A stretch of DNA of 11,111 nt from Bacteroidales bacterium (GTDB lineage: Bacteria; Bacteroidota; Bacteroidia; Bacteroidales; WCHB1-69), in contig JAEERB010000074.1 in NCBI GenBank assembly GCA_016285615.1, positions 1 to 11,111 of the forward strand, in the 5' to 3' direction. A model generated the notes under the pieces. The model had not been told where the DNA came from and ran no database searches. It saw nothing but the letters and a program-made list of their open reading frames with translations. A program made the position numbers and the translations under genes. Below, piece after piece: positions 6,898-11,111 of this stretch. The number at the start of each line of letters is the position of its first letter. Position 1 is the stretch's first letter.

Positions 6898-7617
6898 ATG
6901 TATAGCATTGTAGCAGAAAATCTTACCAAAAAGTTCGGTGATTTCACATCGGTTGACCATATCAACTTTCAGGTGAAACAGGGCGAGATTTTCGGCTTCC
7001 TTGGCGCCAATGGGGCTGGGAAGACCACCGCCATCCGTATGCTGTGCGGGCTGCTGCGCCCCACCTCGGGGGTGGCTACTGTGGCGGGCTATGATGTGAA
7101 GACGCAAGCCAAGTTCGTCAAGCGCCACATCGGCTATATGAGCCAACGCTTCTCGCTCTACAACGACTTGACTCTATTTGAGAATATGCAGCTTTTTGGC
7201 ACGGTATACGGCATTCCCAAAGCTGAGTTAAAAGACCGTATCCATCAAAGTTTAAAGGAGTTGCAAATGGATGATAAGGCCAATACCTTGGTCTATTCCA
7301 TTCCGTTGGGGTGGAAGCAGAAGTTGGCGTTTGCTACGGCCATGTTGCACCGGCCGCAGATAGTATTCTTGGATGAGCCCACCAGCGGTGTGGATCCGAT
7401 TGTGCGTCGTGAGTTCTGGAATATGATTTATCAGGCTGCCTCGCAAGGTGTAACTATCTTTGTCACAACACACTATATGGACGAAGCCGAATATTGCGAG
7501 CGTATTTCCATTATGGAGAGCGGTCAACTCAAAATCATTGGCAAGCCCGCCGACATCAAGGCGGAGATGGGTGTTGATTCCATCGCCGATGTGTTTGTCA
7601 AGTTCGTGCGGCGGTAG
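6898..7617 (+). CDS. ABC transporter ATPase, second half of a YbhF-like pair (degenerate signature)
   Basis: This 239-residue ATPase matches the C-terminal half of YbhF. Walker A is GANGAGKTT (36-44), the Q-loop Gln83 is present (YMSQRFSLY), Walker B is IVFLDEP (155-161) with Glu160, and the switch His192 is present (TTHYMDEAEYC). The signature motif is degenerate: IPLGWKQ (135-141) in place of LSGGQ. This complements the preceding ATPase, which has an intact signature but lost its Q and H residues. In a heterodimer one composite ATP site would be fully consensus and the other degenerate, as known for other asymmetric ABC exporters. The expected permease genes (YbhS/YbhR-like ABC-2) do not follow; the next gene is a FISUMP lipoprotein 68 bp away. 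Confidence 0.92.
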   Translation: MYSIVAENLTKKFGDFTSVDHINFQVKQGEIFGFLGANGAGKTTAIRMLCGLLRPTSGVATVAGYDVKTQAKFVKRHIGYMSQRFSLYNDLTLFENMQLFGTVYGIPKAELKDRIHQSLKELQMDDKANTLVYSIPLGWKQKLAFATAMLHRPQIVFLDEPTSGVDPIVRREFWNMIYQAASQGVTIFVTTHYMDEAEYCERISIMESGQLKIIGKPADIKAEMGVDSIADVFVKFVRR

Positions 7618-7632
7618 AACGTTAGAAGTTAT

Positions 7633-7650
7633 AAAGAACAAAGAACAAAT
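7633..7650. repeat. Short repeat shared with the uvrB-side tract (inverted)
   Basis: AAAGAACAAAGAACAAAT is the exact reverse complement of bases 720-737. Both are 7-bp-period units of the GTTCTTT type in intergenic DNA. This copy lies directly after the second ATPase, where the permease genes of the exporter would be expected. It is low in complexity, so chance contributes, but 18 of 18 bases match. Confidence 0.7.
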
Positions 7651-7685
7651 ATTAATATTCAAACAACTTTTAAAATATCTATCTT

Positions 7686-8450
7686 ATGAAAAAACAATTT
7701 ATTTATGTATTTGTCTGTGTGTTAATTTCTTTTGTTTTATCTTCCTGCAATAAAGATAAATATAAATTTCCTGAAGAAAACATCATTGATGAAGCCGTAA
7801 CGGATGTAGACGGCAACACGTATGCGGCGGTGCGAATCGGCAACCAGGTGTGGATGGCTGAGAATTTGCGTACCACGAAGTATGCGGATGGCACTGAAAT
7901 TCCGTTAGATACTATTGGTGTCCCTTCCCGCTATTATCCTGATGGAAAAGCGGTAAATGTTGAGAAGTACGGCTATTTTTACAATTGGGAAGCTGTCATG
8001 AATGGTGAGTTGGATACTCTTCATGATAGAGTGCAGGGCATTTGCCCTACAGGCTGGCATGTGCCTAATGATGCCGAATGGCAGGAGTTGGTGGACTATG
8101 TGTGGACGCAGATAGATCCGAGATCAGATAATACACCAGCCAAAGCGTTGGCATCAACCGAAGGATGGGAGCCGAGTAAAAATGGTGGTTCGCCTGGTTA
8201 TGAGCCTTCAAAAAATAATTCTATGGGTTTTTCGGCATTGCCTGCCGGTGTCCTACTCATTGATTTCGATAATAATAGCATCCTCGAAGTTGGCTATATG
8301 GGTATCTATGCATACTTTTGGAGTTCTTCTTATGATATGGTTCTTGACGAATTTCCCGAGGGGAGGACTTGGTTGATTGACCATATGGGGCAAGATTTGC
8401 GAAACGACATGTTGAAAGGTGGCTGCTCGGTCCGTTGCCTTCGCGACTAA
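7686..8450 (+). CDS. FISUMP-domain lipoprotein, copy 1
   Basis: This 254-residue lipoprotein has a signal ending LSSC (Cys21), then NKDK, a charged stretch that could fit the Bacteroidetes surface export signal, though it is weak. From about residue 38 to the end it is one FISUMP domain (Fibrobacter succinogenes major paralogous domain, TIGR02145): DVDGNTYAAVRIGNQVWMAE, then GYFYNWEAV, GICPTGWHVPNDAEW (118-132), GFSALPAG, FWSSS, and closing SVRCLRD. The GWHVPxDAEW core resembles the GWRLPTEAEWE of formylglycine-generating-enzyme-type folds, but the catalytic function of that family cannot be claimed. Cys120 and Cys251 are conserved in all three complete copies in this window, so a disulfide is possible. 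Its tandem partner at 8543 is very similar even in DNA. No promoter match was found in the 68-bp gap, so it may ride on the ABC operon transcript. Confidence 0.88.
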   Translation: MKKQFIYVFVCVLISFVLSSCNKDKYKFPEENIIDEAVTDVDGNTYAAVRIGNQVWMAENLRTTKYADGTEIPLDTIGVPSRYYPDGKAVNVEKYGYFYNWEAVMNGELDTLHDRVQGICPTGWHVPNDAEWQELVDYVWTQIDPRSDNTPAKALASTEGWEPSKNGGSPGYEPSKNNSMGFSALPAGVLLIDFDNNSILEVGYMGIYAYFWSSSYDMVLDEFPEGRTWLIDHMGQDLRNDMLKGGCSVRCLRD

Positions 8451-8542
8451 ATCTTTGGATAGCATTACAATTACCGGGCCATATCGGTTCGTTGTGTCAA
8501 AGATTAAAATAATATAGTTAAACCTTTTATAATAAAACTCTT

Positions 8543-9325
8543 ATGAAAAAACAATTTGTTTATTTGCTTGTTTGTATGTTAGTTCCTTTGTTTTTAGTTT
8601 CCTGTGAAAAAGATAAAGGTAAAGAAGGTGTTCCTGAAGAAAACATTACTAGGGACGCGGTTATGGATGCGGACAGCAACATGTATGATGTGGTGAAAAT
8701 AGGCAACCAAGTGTGGATGACCGAGAATTTGCGCACGACGAAGTACGAAGATGGCACTCCCATTCCGTTAGATACTGTTGGTGTCCCGTCACGTTATTGT
8801 CCTAATGGTAATGCTGCAAACGTGAAGAAATACGGCTATTTGTACAATTTTCGTGCTGTGATGAACGGTGCACACGGCAGCGAAGCCAATCCAAGTGGAG
8901 TGCAGGGCATTTGTCCCCAAGGTTGGCATGTTCCCAGCGATGCCGAATGGCAGGAACTGGAGAGTTATGTGAGAGATCATTTAGACCCCAACAATGAAAA
9001 TCACTTACCTGCTAAGGCGTTGGCATCCTCTGAGGGTTGGCAGACGAGTAGCCGAGTAGGTACGCCAGGCAATGACCCGTCCTCCAATAATTTTATGGGC
9101 TTTTTTGCATTGCCTGCGGGCAAGTTGCAGATTAGCATTGATGAGGACCAATTTTACTCTTATGTTGGGTTTGGTCTCGCTGCCTACTTTTGGACTTGCT
9201 CTGGCAGCGGTAACGCGGCAACGATGCGTTCCATCCACAATGACAGTCAAGACATTTTTAGTGATACTTCGAGTGATGGCATATCAGTGCGTTGCCTGAA
9301 GGATCCAGAAACAAATTTGAAATAA
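8543..9325 (+). CDS. FISUMP-domain lipoprotein, copy 2
   Basis: This 260-residue tandem paralog of the preceding gene has a lipoprotein signal ending LVSC (Cys21) followed by EKDKGKEG. The FISUMP domain spans about residues 41-254: MDADSNMYDVVKIGNQVWMT, KYGYLYNFRAV, GICPQGWHVPSDAEW (122-136), GFFALPAG, FWTCSG, SVRCLKD. DNA similarity with copy 1 starts at the identical leader CTTATGAAAAAACAATTT and remains high around the NQVWM..ENLRTTKY and PLDT.GVPSRY regions, so the two probably arose by recent duplication. Divergence is greatest in the loops after residue 105 and near the C-terminus. A strong terminator follows directly. The role is unknown; a cell-surface ligand-binding or adhesion protein is a guess. 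Confidence 0.88.
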   Translation: MKKQFVYLLVCMLVPLFLVSCEKDKGKEGVPEENITRDAVMDADSNMYDVVKIGNQVWMTENLRTTKYEDGTPIPLDTVGVPSRYCPNGNAANVKKYGYLYNFRAVMNGAHGSEANPSGVQGICPQGWHVPSDAEWQELESYVRDHLDPNNENHLPAKALASSEGWQTSSRVGTPGNDPSSNNFMGFFALPAGKLQISIDEDQFYSYVGFGLAAYFWTCSGSGNAATMRSIHNDSQDIFSDTSSDGISVRCLKDPETNLK

Positions 9326-9329
9326 ACAG

Positions 9330-9362
9330 GTGGCTGTCATAAAAATGGCAGCCACTTTTTTT
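9330..9362 (+). terminator. Rho-independent terminator after the FISUMP lipoproteins
   Basis: An 11-bp stem (GTGGCTGTCAT with ATGGCAGCCAC, one G-T pair) around loop AAAA, followed by seven Ts. It begins 4 bp after the stop of the second FISUMP gene. Its T tract overlaps the stop codon of the convergent nuclease gene on the other strand. Confidence 0.92.
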
Positions 9363-10254
9363 ATCCCTTATTGCCCGTTTGAAATAACGTCACATCTTCT
9401 TCTGTTATCCCAACTATCTCGGCAATGGTGTCAATAGGAATCCCCTTCTCCAGCATGCGGGCGATTATTTCCCGTTTCTCATTTTCAGCTATTTTTCTTT
9501 CTTCTGCGCGTCCTTCTTCTTTGCCAAGCCTGTGGTGGTATTCCATTGCGTCTTTCACATCATCGTACTCCAGTACGCTTTTTTCATACTCTTGTTTTTC
9601 CATGGCGTTCAGTTTTGATACTTTGCAATTCTCGCACAGTTCACGGAAAACGGTCTCCTCCAAAGGAATGTCATCCTCTTCCATCTGCCAGATGTTCTTG
9701 ATGACGTAGCACCATTTCTGCCTGTCATCGGCCAGTTGTGCGAAACTCTTTCGAATGGCAAATTTAGTCAAATCTATCAAAAGAAAGGACATTTTGTCTG
9801 AAAAAATGTCGTTGTTGTCGTCTTTGAGCATGACATGCTGGAGAAACCTGTCGGAGGCCCTCAATTCGGGAACTTCGAAATCCACCAACACAATGGTTAA
9901 GATTGTCGGGAAACTGTACTTGCGGTCGCCAATTTCTAACGAATTGCTGATGTGTCGCGACGAGTAGGCAATGATTCTGTTCTTGAGAAATTCTTGGCTC
10001 GCTTTCTGCATCTCGATGATGATGTGATCATTCTTGGGGTTAGCGCAGAGTACATCAAATACTAACCGTTTGTTTTGGTCGTTCTGGCCAAGCTGCTCGG
10101 TGGGCAGGTAGGTGATGTCATCTACCATACCGATATAGGGTGGCAGGAAGGCGTTGAGAAAATGAATCAGGTTGCTCTTGTATCGTTCCGTACCGAAGAA
10201 TCGTTTGAATCCGAAATCGGTCAGAAGATTGATATTGGAATCCTTATTTTTCAT
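9361..10254 (-). CDS. PD-(D/E)XK nuclease family protein (Rpn/transposase-like)
   Basis: This 297-residue protein belongs to the group often annotated as 'PD-(D/E)XK nuclease family transposase' (TIGR01784; related to the E. coli Rpn recombination-promoting nucleases). The N-terminus has the family hallmark LLTDFGFKRFFGTE (10-23). The nuclease core reads LVFDVLCANPKNDHIIIEMQ, with candidate catalytic Asp67, Glu81 and Gln83 (D-x13-E-x-Q). The C-terminus is a charged helix (RLGKEEGRAEERKIAENEKRE) and then a DNA-binding-like helix-turn-helix, MLEKGIPIDTIAEIVGITEEDV. Length is full for the family. No terminal inverted repeats mark it as an insertion sequence, and such genes usually occur as scattered multicopy genes in Bacteroidetes. 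It may be a genomic parasite or promote recombination; a defence role is speculative. Confidence 0.85.
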   Translation of the reverse strand: MKNKDSNINLLTDFGFKRFFGTERYKSNLIHFLNAFLPPYIGMVDDITYLPTEQLGQNDQNKRLVFDVLCANPKNDHIIIEMQKASQEFLKNRIIAYSSRHISNSLEIGDRKYSFPTILTIVLVDFEVPELRASDRFLQHVMLKDDNNDIFSDKMSFLLIDLTKFAIRKSFAQLADDRQKWCYVIKNIWQMEEDDIPLEETVFRELCENCKVSKLNAMEKQEYEKSVLEYDDVKDAMEYHHRLGKEEGRAEERKIAENEKREIIARMLEKGIPIDTIAEIVGITEEDVTLFQTGNKG

Positions 10255-10305
10255 AAATCGAGCAAGTTAATATACGACCATGTCTGGATATTAAAAATAA
10301 CTTTG

Positions 10306-10313
10306 CAAATATA
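10306..10313 (-). promoter_or_regulatory. Candidate -7 element for the nuclease gene
   Basis: On the minus strand this reads TATATTTG, matching TAnnTTTG, 51 bp upstream of the nuclease ATG at 10254. No -33 match is found at normal spacing and the region is AT-rich, so chance cannot be excluded. Confidence 0.35.
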
Positions 10314-10407
10314 TAAACAAAAATTAACATAATTATCGCCCTATTGAAATTTATTTAAACAAATATATACCTGACGGCATAATCTGTATGGGGAGCTAAG
10401 ATTCCAA

Positions 10408-10438
10408 TTGTACATTATAAATTGTTTTTGTATCTTTG
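10408..10438 (+). promoter_or_regulatory. Bacteroidetes promoter for the second modular secreted protein
   Basis: A TTG -33 box (10408-10410) is followed after exactly 20 bp by TATCTTTG (10431-10438), an exact -7 match with the normal spacing. This is the best promoter in the window. Transcription should start near 10445, giving a leader of about 110 bases before the ATG at 10554. No stable leader hairpin or recognisable riboswitch was seen. Confidence 0.75.
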
Positions 10439-10553
10439 CGCCGCTGTTAACGAAATTGTTCTCAGCATTTTCCTGACATAGAAACTGTTTTTGCTTCTTG
10501 TACACTAATTTTATGTTGGGGAATAAACCTTAATATGCAACAATTAAACAATT

Positions 10554-11111
10554 ATGAAAAAAGTTCTAACCTTTTTAGTTATTGCGCTAGTAAGTTTTAG
10601 TGCAATGGCACAATCCATTACCCTTACCTTTACAGGAAAAGATGCAAAAAATCAATATGTAAAATTGAATCGTGTGGTGATTACCAACTTGACGCAGAAT
10701 TGGCAGGAAACCATTTACTATCCTGACACCATTCTGATGATGGGGGGAACTGGCATTGATGATTTTAAAAATACCAACGAATTCAAATTGTCGCAAAATG
10801 TGCCCAACCCCTTTGATGGAGCTACCGATTTTGAATTGCAGATGGTTGAAAATGGCAATGTTACGATGGAAATTACCGATATAAATGGACGCACCGTTGT
10901 AGGGGCGAATAATTATTCGCCCCTACAGGCTGGTACCCACCATTTCCGCATTACCCTATCCACCGCCGGCACCTACCTGCTGACCGTCCGCTGTGCTAAC
11001 AATGTGGCCTCCATAAAAATGGTGAATAACGGCGGCGCTGGCGAAAACGCCATCCAATATCTTGGAGAAGGTGTTTTCTATCCGCTAACTGCTACGTTGA
11101 AAGGTGGAAAA
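10554..11111 (+). CDS. Secreted modular protein, paralog of the 1660 gene (5' part, cut by window edge)
   Basis: The frame is open from the ATG at 10554 to the window end (186 codons, no stop). The signal peptide is MKKVLTFLVIALVSFSAMA-Q, and the mature start SITLTFTGKDAKNQYVKLNR parallels KITLTFGGVNDKSQFIKQDS of the 1660 protein. QNVPNPF begins at residue 81 and DINGR at 109 in both proteins, so the two align without gaps to that point. It then has two more residues than the paralog, at the point where a 30-bp palindrome lies in the coding sequence. After that, SIKMVNNGGAGENAIQYLGEG matches SIKMINVGHGGGNSISYLGI. By analogy the missing part should hold Fn3-like and possibly FISUMP modules, but that is not visible here. 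Role unknown. Confidence 0.85.
   Translation, partial: MKKVLTFLVIALVSFSAMAQSITLTFTGKDAKNQYVKLNRVVITNLTQNWQETIYYPDTILMMGGTGIDDFKNTNEFKLSQNVPNPFDGATDFELQMVENGNVTMEITDINGRTVVGANNYSPLQAGTHHFRITLSTAGTYLLTVRCANNVASIKMVNNGGAGENAIQYLGEGVFYPLTATLKGGK
10898..10927. repeat. Perfect 30-bp palindrome, REP-like (GTAGGGGCG type), inside a coding sequence
   Basis: The left half TGTAGGGGCGAATAA is followed directly by its exact reverse complement TTATTCGCCCCTACA, with no spacer. The GTAG followed by a G/C-rich palindromic arm resembles REP elements mobilised by RAYT (IS200/IS605-like) transposases, whose REPs typically begin GTAG or GGAG. It lies inside the open reading frame of the second modular protein (residues 115-125, coding VGANNYSPL) and keeps the frame. 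No second copy was found in this window. Confidence 0.85.

Noticed and set aside
5890..7146. A 418-codon open frame on the minus strand across the end of the adaptor and both ATPase genes.
   Set aside because: It lies antisense to clearly conserved ABC genes, has no recognisable motif, and its length follows from codon bias of the plus-strand genes.
8450..8505. Inverted pair AATCTTTG / CAAAGATT between the FISUMP genes, possible terminator or operator.
   Set aside because: The arms are only 8 bp and about 40 bp apart, and no T tract follows, so it is not distinguishable from chance.
9361..10254. Reading the nuclease gene as part of a complete insertion sequence or a defence island.
   Set aside because: No terminal inverted repeats, target duplication or partner genes were found; the protein family alone does not support either.
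10298..10305. Plus-strand TAACTTTG, a match to the -7 consensus.
   Set aside because: No gene follows within a normal distance and a better promoter with a -33 box lies at 10408-10438.

Overview
The window looks like a chromosomal segment from a Bacteroidales-type gut or rumen bacterium. The evidence is the promoter signature TAnnTTTG in front of several genes, the absence of strong Shine-Dalgarno sites, a tRNA with no encoded CCA end, and several secreted or lipoprotein genes of families common in this order (FISUMP domains, a 'QNVPNPF' Ig-like sorting-type domain). I cannot name the genus.

Layout. At 1-536 is the 3' end of uvrB (nucleotide excision repair). It converges on a radical SAM gene (778-1548, minus strand), and the 240 bp between them is almost entirely short tandem repeats with 7-, 8-, 14- and 16-bp units. 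A divergent promoter region (1549-1659) then leads into a rightward run of four genes for exported or small proteins: a modular secreted protein with Ig-like, fibronectin-like and FISUMP domains (1660-3231), an unknown secreted protein (3270-3767), a small protein of exact 40-residue Asp-box-like repeats (3797-4147), and a small secreted protein with two 55-residue-spaced repeats (4180-4581). A leftward tRNA-Ser(CGA) with its own promoter and terminator ends that block.

At 4983-7617 is a compact operon for an ABC exporter of the YbhGFSR type: a lipoprotein membrane-fusion protein and two separate ATPases. The two ATPases correspond to the two halves of the fused YbhF, and their motif losses are complementary (one degenerate and one complete ATP site). 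The two membrane permeases expected next are absent. In their place, after a short intergenic repeat, come two tandem FISUMP lipoprotein genes (7686-8450 and 8543-9325) that look like a recent duplication, closed by a strong terminator. A convergent PD-(D/E)XK (Rpn/transposase-like) nuclease gene follows on the minus strand (9361-10254). The window ends inside a second copy of the modular secreted protein (10554 to the edge), driven by a good Bacteroidetes promoter. That copy carries a perfect 30-bp REP-like palindrome inside its reading frame.

The main points for a second look are the FISUMP/sorting-domain paralog cluster, the exporter operon without its permeases, the in-frame palindrome, and the heptad repeat tract. 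I see no CRISPR array, prophage, complete insertion sequence or clearly new enzymatic system.
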